The notes: a model not told the origin generated them from the letters alone. Positions 1 to 8,932 are shown, counted from the first letter of the stretch. The stretch: DNA of 64,000 nucleotides from Rhizobium giardinii bv. giardinii H152 (GCF_000379605.1 NZ_KB902713.1:124367-188366); one strand, 5' to 3'. Numbers and translations are program-made.

Positions 1-224
1 TAGACGTCGTCGCAAAGATTGCAGACGACAAGAACGTCTCACGATCCCTCGTTGCGATGGCGTGGCTCAACACAAAGGCGGGCGTGACGGCTCCTATAAT
101 CGGCGCCACGAAGCTTCAGCATCTGAAGGATGCCGTCGCTTCGTTGGCCGTCAAGCTAAGCGACGACGAGGTCCGCGAACTCGAGGAGCCATACGTGCCG
201 CACAGCGTCGTCGGCTTGAACTGA
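1..224 (+). CDS. Aldo/keto reductase, C-terminal end (partial)
   Basis: Only the last 73 codons are inside the window; the reading frame is open from base 3 and stops with TGA at 222-224. The segment VSRSLVAMAWLNTK followed by VTAPIIGATKLQHLKDAV is the typical end of an aldo/keto reductase barrel, where the last helices and the GA(T/R)K segment contact the NADP adenosine phosphate. The ending LSDDEVRELEEPYVPH also fits the YajO/YghZ-like branch of the family. The substrate cannot be told from this end. It precedes the Sua5 gene by 120 bases, so the two need not be cotranscribed. Confidence 0.85.
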   Translation, partial: DVVAKIADDKNVSRSLVAMAWLNTKAGVTAPIIGATKLQHLKDAVASLAVKLSDDEVRELEEPYVPHSVVGLN

Positions 225-344
225 GTTTGGCTCGGCGGGGACGACGTTGAGACTGTCAGCAGGCACGCGGGCCAGGCCTCCTGAACCAATGGCTTTGGCC
301 GTATCGATCTCTGCTCCGTTCCGGAACCAGCGCGAGGAAAAAAG

Positions 345-1328
345 ATGACCGCCACCCGTCGGTTTGACGTCAGCGACAGCGGGATTGAAGCTGCCGCCTG
401 GCTAATGCGAAATGGCGAGGTTGTCGCTTTTCCGACGGAGACGGTGTACGGGCTCGGCGCGGACGCCAGCAGCCCCGCCGGGATAGAGCGCATCTATGAA
501 GCCAAGGGACGCCCGCGGCATAACCCGCTGATTATCCACGTTTCGGACTTGGAAATGGCGCGCAGGATGGCACATTTCAATCCGGAGGCAGAGTTGGCTG
601 CTGCCAGCTTTTGGCCGGGACCTCTGACATTGCTCCTGCCAAAGCGGGAAGACGCGGGGCTCGCAACCGCAGTTACCGCGGGCATGAAAAATGTCGCAAT
701 CCGATTTCCGTCGTCAAGCGTCGCCCAGCGGCTGATCCGAGCCGTCGGATTTCCGGTGGCAGCGCCTTCGGCCAATCGCTCCGGGAAGGTCACGTCGACG
801 CGCTTTGCGGAGGTCGCCCGCCAGCTGGACGGACGAATTTCGGGGATCGTGGAAGAAGACACATGCGATCATGGCCTTGAATCGACCATTCTATCTTTGG
901 TCGGTTCTCCGACCATTCTACGCCACGGGTCGGTTACACGGGAGGCGCTCGAAGCATTGCTCGGTCCGATTGAGGAGGACAGCGCTCCCCAGAAAGTCTC
1001 GGCTCCAGGCCAGCTAAAGAGCCATTATGCTCCGGAAGCTGCAGTTCGGATGAATGTCGATCGTCCTTCCGGCAACATGGTCTGGGTCGGTTTCGGACCG
1101 GACTGCGAGGGCTGTCAGTTCACGCTGTCTTCTTCTGGTGACCTTCATGAAGCTGCCCGCAACCTCTACACCGTCATGAGTGAGGCCGACGCTTCGGCTG
1201 GGCCAAATGATGTAATTGCGTTCGCTCCAATCCCGCTGACTGGCCTTGGATGGGCGATCAATGATCGTCTGCGAAGGGCCGCGGCACCGCGCCCAGCGGG
1301 GGTTCATCAAGAGTTTTGGTGGCGCTAG
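345..1328 (+). CDS. L-threonylcarbamoyladenylate synthase, Sua5/TsaC family
   Basis: Makes threonylcarbamoyl-AMP from threonine, bicarbonate and ATP, the first step of t6A37 tRNA modification in the cytoplasm. The YrdC core begins near residue 15. VVAFPTETVYGLGADA at about residues 27-42 is the signature, followed by KGRPRHNPL, the SxR-type PSANRSGKVT at about 140 and the SLVGSPTILRHGSVT strand. At 327 aa it is the long Sua5 form with a C-terminal Sua5 domain after a linker (QLKSHYAPEA), not the short TsaC form. An AGGAAAAAAG-like site stands just ahead of the ATG at 345. Such enzymes are normally core genes, so a copy among accessory catabolic genes may be a second copy. Confidence 0.93.
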   Translation: MTATRRFDVSDSGIEAAAWLMRNGEVVAFPTETVYGLGADASSPAGIERIYEAKGRPRHNPLIIHVSDLEMARRMAHFNPEAELAAASFWPGPLTLLLPKREDAGLATAVTAGMKNVAIRFPSSSVAQRLIRAVGFPVAAPSANRSGKVTSTRFAEVARQLDGRISGIVEEDTCDHGLESTILSLVGSPTILRHGSVTREALEALLGPIEEDSAPQKVSAPGQLKSHYAPEAAVRMNVDRPSGNMVWVGFGPDCEGCQFTLSSSGDLHEAARNLYTVMSEADASAGPNDVIAFAPIPLTGLGWAINDRLRRAAAPRPAGVHQEFWWR

Positions 1329-1440
1329 GGGCAAACGCCTCAACGTTGCATGCAAGTGGACCGGGCCTTACCCGAACAATGACGGCATGGCTGAGGTCAG
1401 ATCCTCGCGACGCCTCCCATCGACATCTAAGGATGACCAC

Positions 1441-2484
1441 ATGACCGAACTCGAAACTAGACCGCTCGGAAAAAGCAAAGTGCAGGTGACTTCGCTGGGG
1501 CTTGGCACTGTGCCGCTCTCTGGCTTCAACGCGGATGTCTCCTATGACGAATTCGAAGCGACGATCCTCGCCGGGTACGCGGCCGGAATCCGCTACTTCG
1601 ATTGCGCGCCGATGTACGGCTTTGGCAAGTCGGAGCATTATCTTGGCCATGCCCTCAGGGCGAACAAGCTGCGCGAAAACGTGGTCGTGAGCACAAAGGT
1701 CGGTCGCGTATTGAAGCCCGCCAGCAGGACGAAGAAGCTTGAGACCGTCTACGGCATCGAGTGGATCGACCCGCTTCCGTTTCTCGACACCTACGACTAC
1801 ACCTATGACGGCGTGATGCGCGCATTCGAAGATAGCCAACAGCGCCTCGGCCTAGACTATATTGACGTTCTTCTCGTGCATGACGTTGGTCGGGCATGGC
1901 ACGGCGACCAAAGCGAGTTCTATTGGAATCAGCTGCGGGCCTCAGGTTACAAGGCACTGGACGAACTTCGCTCCAGCGGAGCCGTCTCGGCCATTGGTCT
2001 GGGTGTCAACGAGACCGACTCCGTCGTGGGTGTCGCCCGTGAATTTCCGATCGACTGCTCGTTGATCGCGGGCCGCTACACCCTTTTGAACCATGCCCCG
2101 CTTGAGGCCGCGTTCGACGAGTTGCTCCAGCGGAACGTCTCCGTGATCGCCGGCGGGATCTTCAATTCCGGGATCCTGGCGACCGGCATAAGCGGTCCTG
2201 CGGCCACTTACGATTACGGCAAGGTTCCTGCGGCCGTCGTCGAAAAGGTCAAGACCATCGAGAGCATTTGTTTAGGATATGCGGTGAGCTTGCCTGCAGC
2301 GGCGATGCAATTCGTCTATGCGCATCCGGCAGTGGCCACGCTGGTCATGGGGGCAAAAAGCGCATTCGAAGTCGATCAGAACGTCAAGGCGATCAACGAG
2401 ACAATACCCGCTGCATTTTGGGACGCTTTGACTGAAGCGAACCTTCTTCCGTCGAATGCTCCGCTGCCGACGGCTGCACGATGA
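1441..2484 (+). CDS. Aldo/keto reductase, aldose 1-dehydrogenase / pyridoxal 4-dehydrogenase-like
   Basis: A 347-residue AKR of the subgroup that includes L-fucose (D-threo-aldose) 1-dehydrogenase and the AKR-type pyridoxal 4-dehydrogenase; these oxidise a cyclic hemiacetal to a lactone with NAD(P). Visible motifs: LGLGTVPLSGF near the N-terminus, YFDCAPMYGFGKSE with catalytic Asp and Tyr, STKVGR with the Lys, and LGLDYIDVLLVHD. The frame is open further upstream (to 1246), but ATG 1441 is chosen because the family N-terminus starts there and an AAGGA lies just before it. Its stop overlaps the start of the next gene (ATGA), so these genes are translationally coupled. A lactone-making enzyme followed two genes later by an MBL lactonase suggests consecutive steps; the actual sugar or vitamer is unknown. 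Confidence 0.88.
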   Translation: MTELETRPLGKSKVQVTSLGLGTVPLSGFNADVSYDEFEATILAGYAAGIRYFDCAPMYGFGKSEHYLGHALRANKLRENVVVSTKVGRVLKPASRTKKLETVYGIEWIDPLPFLDTYDYTYDGVMRAFEDSQQRLGLDYIDVLLVHDVGRAWHGDQSEFYWNQLRASGYKALDELRSSGAVSAIGLGVNETDSVVGVAREFPIDCSLIAGRYTLLNHAPLEAAFDELLQRNVSVIAGGIFNSGILATGISGPAATYDYGKVPAAVVEKVKTIESICLGYAVSLPAAAMQFVYAHPAVATLVMGAKSAFEVDQNVKAINETIPAAFWDALTEANLLPSNAPLPTAAR

Positions 2485-2987
2485 TGGCGAGCGGAGGCAC
2501 CGTTTTGCGCGGCTTCCGCTGTGAAGCGCTCGTTGGTTCGGTTCCATCGCCGGATGCACGCGCATGCCTCGAGGCGCTCGTCAGGACATATGGCGAGCTC
2601 CTCGCGATCTATTCCTTCATGCATATGGCATTGAAGGAGAAGAGCATGCGCCTCTTGATGGGCGAACTCGCCGATCGCGCCTCAGAGATAAAGCGATCCG
2701 TCCGTCACTCGCTCGCGGGCTCACCCGTTCTCGCGGGGCAGGGCCACGCACTCTCCCATCTTGGACGGGCAGATTGCCTGCTTGTCGAGGCGGAGGAGCA
2801 CCTGCAGCGCGGTGTCTTGGTTTCAGATGCACCCCTGCTGGGGCTGCTTTCAAATGCGGCGATCGAACTCAGACGTTCGGCCGCCATCTTAGACACGACG
2901 ACCTTCGACACGACAGCATGCTGTGGAGGGTCTCTACTTGGACATGGGGAAGAAGGCCATGGGAGCACACTCGATCTGGGTGCTTGA
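2481..2987 (+). CDS. Small alpha-helical protein with C-terminal Cys-Cys, unknown function
   Basis: 168 codons, starting at ATG 2481 in a 4-base ATGA overlap with the AKR gene and overlapping the following MBL gene by 29 bases. No family recognised. The protein is rich in Leu, Ala, Arg and Glu and looks all-helical after about residue 25. Near the end come ELRRSAAIL and then TTFDTTACCGGS. The protein encoded at 47287-47769 shares the same pattern: HLG(K/R)A, a (D/A)PL segment, ELR(R/S)(A/S), then F(D/E)xx(S/A)CC. Both genes sit between an oxidoreductase gene and an MBL lactonase gene. That shared position and the conserved end make it likely that this is a real gene despite its overlaps. It could be an accessory or metal-handling subunit for its neighbours, but nothing in the sequence proves this. 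Confidence 0.6.
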   Translation: MMASGGTVLRGFRCEALVGSVPSPDARACLEALVRTYGELLAIYSFMHMALKEKSMRLLMGELADRASEIKRSVRHSLAGSPVLAGQGHALSHLGRADCLLVEAEEHLQRGVLVSDAPLLGLLSNAAIELRRSAAILDTTTFDTTACCGGSLLGHGEEGHGSTLDLGA

Positions 2988-3825
2988 ATACTCGCGAAGC
3001 CCGGTGCACCCGGTCAGCGGGGTTTTTTACGGCGCCCATAATCAGGGCACGATGAACCTGCCGTTCGCATACATTCTCATCAAGACAGGAGATGCAGTCG
3101 TTCTCGTCGATGCCGGTCACGACGCTGCCGATTTCGGAGGCCAGATCGCCAATTCAATCGGTGTCACAGGCTGGACGCCTCCAGATCTTGTTCTCGGGGA
3201 ATGCGGGATCAGGCCCCAGGACGTCACGCATGTCATCCTCACGCACGCGCACTTCGATCACATTGGCGGCCTGAAATTCTTTCCAAATGCGAAAATTTTC
3301 GTTCAGAAGAAAGAATTGGAATCCTGGATGTGGATTCTGGCAAAAGGTCGCCGCTTCCGTTCATTGCAGGCCGGACTGAATCCCGCGGACATCCTCTATC
3401 TGACCCAGGCGAATATCGAAGGCCGCCTGGAACTGGTGGAGGGAGAGCGGGAAAACCTGGTGCCGGGCATTCATATCTATCCGGCATTCGACACCCACAC
3501 CGCAGGATCGCAATATGTGGTGGTGGAGACCGGCGGTGGAGACGGCAAGTTTGTCCTGTCCGGCGACGTCATCTACACCTACAGCAACCTCACGGGTGAG
3601 GACGCCAGCGATCCCTGCTTCGTGGCGCCGGGCCTGGCCAATGGCAGCCAGACACGTTTGATCGAGTCCGCCGAGGAGATGCTCAAAATCGTCGGTATGG
3701 ACGAACGACGAATCGTTCCCATGCACGAGGAGCAGCTCTCAAAAATCTATCCGTCGCGCGTGACAGATCGCCAGCTCATGCTCGTCGAAATTTGTTTGGC
3801 CGACGGAGACGTATCAAGAGTTTGA
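2959..3825 (+). CDS. MBL-fold metallohydrolase, AHL-lactonase/pyridoxolactonase-like
   Basis: A 288-residue zinc hydrolase of the metallo-beta-lactamase fold, closest in pattern to the N-acyl homoserine lactonase (AiiA/AttM) group. Metal ligands are visible: LTHAHFDHIGG (HxHxDH) about one third in, DTHTAGSQ for the next His, SGDVIYTY for the bridging Asp, and the late His in VPMHEE. ATG 2959 is preferred because MGAHSIWVLEY then lines up with the start of the paralogue at 46391-47266 (LSDYSIWMLEF) and a GGGGAAGAAGG sits upstream; starts at 2923 (GTG) and 2944 are possible. Its operon partner is an aldose/pyridoxal dehydrogenase-like AKR, so a sugar lactone or pyridoxolactone is at least as likely a substrate as a quorum signal. 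No signal peptide is seen, so it should act in the cytoplasm. Confidence 0.88.
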   Translation: MGAHSIWVLEYSRSPVHPVSGVFYGAHNQGTMNLPFAYILIKTGDAVVLVDAGHDAADFGGQIANSIGVTGWTPPDLVLGECGIRPQDVTHVILTHAHFDHIGGLKFFPNAKIFVQKKELESWMWILAKGRRFRSLQAGLNPADILYLTQANIEGRLELVEGERENLVPGIHIYPAFDTHTAGSQYVVVETGGGDGKFVLSGDVIYTYSNLTGEDASDPCFVAPGLANGSQTRLIESAEEMLKIVGMDERRIVPMHEEQLSKIYPSRVTDRQLMLVEICLADGDVSRV

Positions 3826-3893
3826 TGGATTTGGAGCAGCGCGAACGCCAAGCTGCAGTCGTTTACAATCGTCCTCCCAAGGGTACGCAGAGA

Positions 3894-3924
3894 AAGGGCC
3901 GGGTGTCAGTGACCCCGGCCTTTT
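3894..3924 (+). terminator. Rho-independent terminator after the AKR-helical-MBL operon
   Basis: GGCCGGG (3897-3903) pairs perfectly with CCCGGCC (3914-3920) around a 10-base loop and is followed by four T. It lies 70 bases after the lactonase stop codon and closes that operon. Confidence 0.75.
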
Positions 3925-3925
3925 C

Positions 3926-4341
3926 CAAGTAGCTTGCCCGCCGCGGTGATCTGCCCGGTGAGGAAGCCCTATATTCGCGCTCACTTTGATGACGGCCCGG
4001 TGGCCCGCGATATTTGCCATGGAGGACAAGGCGTCCATCTACTTTGCGCGGCTGACGCGCGGGACCATCTCCATGGCGATGACATTTGCGCTTGAATGCC
4101 GAACATCCTGTTTCGTTAGAAAAGTTCGAGCGCTTTTGGCCATGCAAGGAACTTCCAAACCTTCCCGGCGAGAGGTGCAGTGGAATCACGCGTCTTCACG
4201 TCTCCCATGATGCCACCAGGCGCGATCGGCCTTGTCGAACAAAAGCACAAAATAACGCGAAATAAGGTCGCTATGTGGTTTTGTACGGTGCGGACCTTGA
4301 TGTTAGAAGGTCGGTTGCAGTGCGGGCCGGAGGATTAGAAT
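3926..4341. other. Non-coding stretch before the DeoR gene
   Basis: No convincing gene. Short open frames occur on both strands, but none has a recognisable motif or a good ribosome site. The AT-richer part from about 4240 probably holds the promoter of the DeoR gene; a GGAGGA at 4328-4333 is its likely ribosome site. Confidence 0.5.
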
Positions 4342-5115
4342 ATGAAGAGAGATGATCGGAGGCAGGCCATTATGGACCTGTTGGTCGCGCAGAGGGTCGT
4401 GGATCTGGACGAGCTATCCGATCGGTTCGCTGTATCCAAGATGACCATCCACCGGGATCTGGATGATCTTGAGCAGGCAGGGATGCTTCGCAAGGTCCGT
4501 GGCGGGGCAACGATCGAGGCAGGAAGCCATTTCGAAAGCGATTTTCGGTTTCGCCAGCAGCAGGAGGGCGAGGCCAAGCGCCGGATGGCCGAGGCCGCCC
4601 TTGAACTCGTCGAGCCCGGCATGACGGTGATGGTCAACGACGGATCTATGGCGTCGGTGCTCGGGGAATTGCTGCCACAGAAGAGGCCGCTGACGGTGAT
4701 CACCAATAATGCGGCGATCATCGATCGGCTCAAGACGGAATCAGGGATCAACCTGATTGCGGTTGGTGGACGCTATTCGGTGAAGTTCAATGGGTTTTTC
4801 GGCGTCGTCGCCGAACAGGCACTGTCGCGTCTCAGCGCCGACATCGCCTTCATCTCAACGCCAGCAGTTTCTGGATTGCGCGTCTACCATATGGATGATG
4901 ACGTTGTCCGCTCGAAGCGAGCGATGATCGCGAGCGCCGCGCGTCGCTGCCTGCTCTTAAACCATAAGCGCTTCAATCATACCGCTCTTCATGTCCTGGC
5001 CACCATTGACGAGTTCGAAGTTATCATCACCGACCAGGAACCGTCAGTCGACGTCCGCACGGCTTTGGAAGGAGCCAATGTGCCACTTCGAGTGGCATCG
5101 CAGGCGAGCAAGTGA
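4342..5115 (+). CDS. DeoR/GlpR-family transcriptional regulator
   Basis: 257 aa. The N-terminal winged helix (residues 1-60) reads RRQAIMDLLVAQRVVDLDEL then FAVSKMTIHRDLDDL, with the DeoR recognition helix, and ends with GMLRKVRGGA. The C-terminal half is the DeoR sensor domain, an isomerase-like fold that usually binds a phosphorylated sugar: VEPGMTVMVNDGS, LTVITNNAAI, LIAVGGRY and a later KRAMI segment. Members generally repress sugar catabolic operons until the sugar phosphate appears. It is transcribed away from the AKR operon and faces a pseudogene downstream, so the target is uncertain. The nearest candidates are its own promoter and the neighbouring dehydrogenase genes. Confidence 0.9.
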   Translation: MKRDDRRQAIMDLLVAQRVVDLDELSDRFAVSKMTIHRDLDDLEQAGMLRKVRGGATIEAGSHFESDFRFRQQQEGEAKRRMAEAALELVEPGMTVMVNDGSMASVLGELLPQKRPLTVITNNAAIIDRLKTESGINLIAVGGRYSVKFNGFFGVVAEQALSRLSADIAFISTPAVSGLRVYHMDDDVVRSKRAMIASAARRCLLLNHKRFNHTALHVLATIDEFEVIITDQEPSVDVRTALEGANVPLRVASQASK

Positions 5116-5374
5116 ATATGGCAACATCCGTTCGGATAGGAACGGTTGGGATGAACACGTCGCTTTTCAGGCGAGAGCCCTCTGACTGGAACAGGCCAAG
5201 AGATCGATCGTGCTATCCAAAGCTTCCCGTTTAGATCTCTCATGTATCGGGTCTTCTTAAATCGCAGGCGCAAATCCTACCTACGATGCCGCGTAAGGCG
5301 GCACCTGTCCCGAATCTCAAGCTGGGCCCACCGATGGAGGGAGCCCTTCCACAATCTTCTCCTATGGACGTCTC

Positions 5375-6076
5375 TTATGGACGTCCAACGCGATATCTCA
5401 GATGCACGGAGCCGAGGCCAGCGGCTTCGGCGCTGATAAACGTGAGCCTCGCCCTGCCGGCAAGCCCATCCTCGTCGCCCTCGAATATGGCCGGGGTATT
5501 CGACTTGCCTCCGATCGCAGGGAAGATGACCAGGCTGACCTCGTCAACAAGACCCGCCTTCAAGAAATGGCCATTGGTTTGCGCCCCGCCTTCCAGCATC
5601 AAGCGCTTCACACCGAACTCGGTTCCAAGAAGGTCGAGCGCGTTTTTCAGATCGACGCCATCTTTCTCCGAGACGATATAGGAAACGCCAGCCTGGGTGA
5701 GGCCCGCCAGGTAAGCATCATCCACGTCAGATCCTGTCAGGACGACAAGGTGAGCTCCTCAATGTCGCTCTTGTCCCAGCGTAGCCGACCGTCCTTATCC
5801 ACGATGACAGCGAACTCGCCGGCGTCCGGGTTGGCGATTATGGATCGGTCGCGCGGCTGTGCCGGTTGCTTGATAGGGGCGGTCGACGGCGTCCGCGAAC
5901 TCTTCTCCCGTCGCTCTTCCCGAAAGCCAGGCGTCGGCGCCGATCTTCTCATGCAGGCCGTCATAGATCTTCACGAGCTCATCGACCGAATGGCCGGTTG
6001 CCTCGGCCCAATCATTGACGATCAATCGGCCATCCAGCGGCGACATCATGTGACAGATTACATAGGGTATGGGCAT
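5375..6076 (-). pseudogene. RibD C-terminal / dihydrofolate reductase-like protein, two frameshifts
   Basis: Three overlapping reading frames on the minus strand together make one RibD-like reductase of about 230 aa. The first part (from ATG at 6076, with GAGGAGAG upstream) has YVICHMMSPLDGRL and ADAWLSGRAT. The second frame carries SIIANPDAGEFAVIVDKDGRL and ends early at 5737. The third, from about 5745 to 5375, has YIVSEKDGVDLKNAL, VKRLMLEGGAQTNG and LVDEVSLVIFPAIGG. The breaks fall near 5860 and 5755; at the second, restoring one base in the GAGGAGCTC stretch rejoins the frame. Members reduce pteridine or pyrimidine-like substrates with NADPH. Two breaks make a decayed gene more likely than a sequencing error, though the remaining protein is very well conserved. 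Confidence 0.8.
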
Positions 6077-6107
6077 CGGATTACTCTCCTCTACAAACAT
6101 TCCACCG

Positions 6108-6977
6108 TCAGTGGCCTGCCTTCAACCAGGCTGCGAATTTATCCATCCAGTCGGGGTGCCAACGTGAAAGCGCCGGTCGGTTCAGGATCATGTCATCGGC
6201 CGCCCAGCGGATCCGTCTGGCATCTATCGCAGACGTAACCGCGTTATCAGGACAAATGATGTAAAAATCTTCGTCGAGCAGACGGGCCAGGAAGTATTCC
6301 ACAAGCTGTTCTGCGGTCCATGCCTCGTCGGGCTTGGCAGCGCCCTGCGGCTTGAGTGCGATGTTCATGGGTGTCCACGTGTAGCCAGGGACGAGGAGAT
6401 GAGCCGATACACGACCTCTCGTCTCCTTCAAAAGCTCGTGCGACAGCTGTTCGGTCAGCACCTTGACAGCTGCCTTTGCCACCGAATAGGCGGCATTGCC
6501 TGGAGGAGTTGTAATTCCTTCCTTGGAGCTGAGGTTGACGACCGCCGATGGTCGGGCTGCCTTGATCATGTAGGGCACGAAGGCGTGTTGCGCGGCTAGA
6601 ACACCTCCGAAGTTTACATCGATCTGGCGTCGCCACTTTGCAGGATCATCCCAGGGGCCCGCTCCTTGCGTAATGCCCGCGTTGTTTACAAGGATGGCCA
6701 CGTCGCCAAACCGCGAGACCGTTTCGTCCTGCAACCTCGTCAGTGCCGATAGATCCGAGACGTCGCCGCTCACAACCAGAGTGTCCGTATCGAGTGTCGA
6801 GCTAATATCCTCAAGTGCGTCGGTGTCGAGATCGAACAATGCGAGCTTCATTCCGCGGGCCGCGAGAGCCCTCGCGATGGCTAAGCCGATGCCCTTGGCT
6901 GCTCCCGTGATGACCGCAACGCGGCCAGGAGCAACGATGCTGTTCATTCTCTCGCTCATCTTTGTCTTTCCCGTCAT
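6108..6977 (-). CDS. SDR-family NAD(P)-dependent oxidoreductase
   Basis: Classical short-chain dehydrogenase of about 289 aa. Near the start VAVITGAAKGIGLAIA is the dinucleotide-binding TGxxxGxG. NNAGI, the Ser in VNLSSKEG and YSVAK (YxxxK) complete the active site. The C-terminal tail after WTAEQLVEYFLARLLDEDFYIICPD is longer than in a 250-aa SDR and is rich in Trp (WHPDWMDKFAAWL). The frame stays open to 7115, but the SDR fold starts only after residue 60 of that frame, so ATG 6977 (or 6959, with GGGAAAG upstream) is preferred. It lies 31 bases after the start of the RibD-like pseudogene, on the same strand and upstream of it in transcription, so the two were probably one transcript. Substrate unknown. 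Confidence 0.85.
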   Translation of the reverse strand: MTGKTKMSERMNSIVAPGRVAVITGAAKGIGLAIARALAARGMKLALFDLDTDALEDISSTLDTDTLVVSGDVSDLSALTRLQDETVSRFGDVAILVNNAGITQGAGPWDDPAKWRRQIDVNFGGVLAAQHAFVPYMIKAARPSAVVNLSSKEGITTPPGNAAYSVAKAAVKVLTEQLSHELLKETRGRVSAHLLVPGYTWTPMNIALKPQGAAKPDEAWTAEQLVEYFLARLLDEDFYIICPDNAVTSAIDARRIRWAADDMILNRPALSRWHPDWMDKFAAWLKAGH

Positions 6978-7394
6978 TGGACCGTCGCGGTGGAATTTTT
7001 CTCCGAGAAGCGTGCCGGCCGATGGCACCAGCGCAGAGAAGTCCATCAACGCTACTCGGGCGCTTGGGTCGGCGGACCATATCCGCTGGCTGCGAACGAC
7101 CGTTCGATCGCCCATAAGAATAGGGTATCGCGACGGCTACTTGAAGTGAGCGGGATCGCACGTGCCGATGAGCCGTGTTCACTCAAGGGCCTTCGCGACG
7201 TAGGGAATGCCTGGCCAGTTCGACCGCGGACGCGACCAAAAAGGTAACGCACTCCTGGTCCCTGCCAGATCGGTGGATGATTTTCACTCACCGCCCCGAT
7301 CGATTTTGCTCATGTAACCAATCGGCTCCACGGGCATTTGGTCACCAGCGCCTCGAGGCGATCGTGGTGCTGACAAAACCAAAGGAGTGAAATC
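6978..7394. other. Divergent intergenic region between two SDR genes
   Basis: Holds the promoters of the minus-strand SDR and the plus-strand SDR pair. No gene is supported here. The ribosome site AAAGGAGTG at 7380-7388 serves the gene at 7395. Confidence 0.5.
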
Positions 7395-8177
7395 ATGAAA
7401 GGGAATAAACCACTCGCAATGATCACGGGCGGCTCATCTGGAATAGGCTTCGAGCTTGCCAAACAATTCGCCAAGAATGGATTCGACGTCGCCATTTCAG
7501 GCTCAAGCGACAAGGTAAACGAGGCCGCCGATGCGCTACGCAGCCTTAATGCCGAAGCATATCCGTTCAAAGCGGATGCCTCGACATACGATGGCGTCGA
7601 GGGGTTCTGGACCTTCACGCAGGGGCTGGGGCGCCCCCTGGAAGCCGCGGCTCTGAACGTCGGTATCGGTATTGGCGGCGCCTTCGTCGATAACGATCTC
7701 GAGGATGAGCTTCGCCTGCTTGCGATCAATGTGACCGGGACCGTCCATATGGCCAAACGCGTCGTCCAACATATGGTCAAGAACGGGCGCGGCAGGATTC
7801 TCATCACCTCCTCGGTTTCGGCGACCCTACCCACGCCATACGAAACCGTTTACGGCCCGTCGAAGGCATTTGGTTACATGTTCGCAGAATCTCTGCGCGA
7901 GGAGTTGCGGTCGACCGGGGTCACGGTGACGGCACTCCTTCCGGGCGCCACCAACAGCGACTTCCACGCGAACGCTGGAATGGGCGGTACGAAGCTCGGT
8001 GGCCAACAGAAAAACGACAAGACGCTCGTCGCCCAGCAGGGGTTCGAGGCTCTCATGAACGACATCGACCATGTCGTCGGCGGAGACCAGGAAACCAAGC
8101 GACAGGTGTTGGAAAACCGGACAACCCCCGAGCCTGTCAAAGCCGCCCGGCAAGCCGAATTGACCCAACCGCAGTGA
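7395..8177 (+). CDS. SDR-family oxidoreductase
   Basis: 260 aa with the cofactor motif MITGGSSGIGFELA at the N-terminus, the active-site Ser in ITSSVSA and YGPSK (YxxxK). The usual NNAG is replaced by NVGIGIG, a tolerated but uncommon variant. The block VYGPSKAFGYMFAESLREEL and then VTVTALLPGATNSDF is typical of the DltE/YqjQ-like group. A strong AAAGGAG precedes ATG 7395. It is followed 11 bases later by a second SDR (8189) and the two are surely one operon. The C-terminal extension is hydrophilic and probably disordered. Substrate unknown. Confidence 0.88.
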   Translation: MKGNKPLAMITGGSSGIGFELAKQFAKNGFDVAISGSSDKVNEAADALRSLNAEAYPFKADASTYDGVEGFWTFTQGLGRPLEAAALNVGIGIGGAFVDNDLEDELRLLAINVTGTVHMAKRVVQHMVKNGRGRILITSSVSATLPTPYETVYGPSKAFGYMFAESLREELRSTGVTVTALLPGATNSDFHANAGMGGTKLGGQQKNDKTLVAQQGFEALMNDIDHVVGGDQETKRQVLENRTTPEPVKAARQAELTQPQ

Positions 8178-8188
8178 AGGAGCACGTC

Positions 8189-8932
8189 ATGTCACATCTG
8201 AAAGACAAGGTCGCCATCGTCACAGGAGCTTCCTCGGGCATTGGAGCAGCGACCGCCAGAGGATTGGCGGAAAAAGGTGCGCGCGTCGTCCTTGCTGGCC
8301 GCAATGAGGAACGCCTCAGTCAGATTGTCGAAGAAATAGCCGGCTCAGGAGGTGTTGCCAGCTACCAGGTTGCCGATGCGACGGATTTTGAAAGCACCAA
8401 AACGCTCGTCGCGTTCGCCACAACGACATACGGCCCGGTCGATATATTGGTCAACAATGCCGGCCTCATGCTCTTTTCCTATTGGAAGGATGCCGCGGTC
8501 GGCGATTGGAACAAGATGATCGATACCAACCTGCGTGGCTATCTGCATGCGATCGCCGCCGTGCTGCCGTCGATGTTGGAGCGGCGGTCCGGCCGCATCC
8601 TGAATATGAGCTCTATTGCCGGCGTTCATGTCGGCGAGGCGGCAGGCGTTTACGGAGCCACGAAGTTCTTCATACGCGGTATTACCGAAAGCCTCAGGAA
8701 GGAGTTGGGCGTGGGAAGCGGGATCCAGGTGTCTATGATCAGCCCTGGCGTGATCGATACCGGCTGGGCCGACAAGGTTCATGACGAGACGGGCAGAAAG
8801 ATCGCCGGAGAGCTCAACAAGCAGGGTATTCCGCCGTCGTCGGTGGCGGAGGCCGTGGTCTACGCCCTAGATCAGCCTGCGGAGATCACGATCAACGACA
8901 TTGTCGTCCATCCAACCCGGCAGGACTGGTAG
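8189..8932 (+). CDS. SDR-family oxidoreductase
   Basis: About 247 aa, a standard-length classical SDR: VAIVTGASSGIGAATA, NNAGLML, MSSIAG with the catalytic Ser, and YGATK. The ending VVYALDQPAEITINDIVVHPTRQ matches the NADP-dependent YdfG/serine-dehydrogenase-like group (short hydroxyacid or ketone reductases). ATG 8189 is chosen over the upstream GTG 8174 because GAAGGAG at 8176-8182 is well placed for it. It forms an operon with the SDR before it. In this group oxidation of 3-hydroxy acids or reduction of small ketones is usual, but the actual substrate cannot be read from the sequence. Confidence 0.9.
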   Translation: MSHLKDKVAIVTGASSGIGAATARGLAEKGARVVLAGRNEERLSQIVEEIAGSGGVASYQVADATDFESTKTLVAFATTTYGPVDILVNNAGLMLFSYWKDAAVGDWNKMIDTNLRGYLHAIAAVLPSMLERRSGRILNMSSIAGVHVGEAAGVYGATKFFIRGITESLRKELGVGSGIQVSMISPGVIDTGWADKVHDETGRKIAGELNKQGIPPSSVAEAVVYALDQPAEITINDIVVHPTRQDW

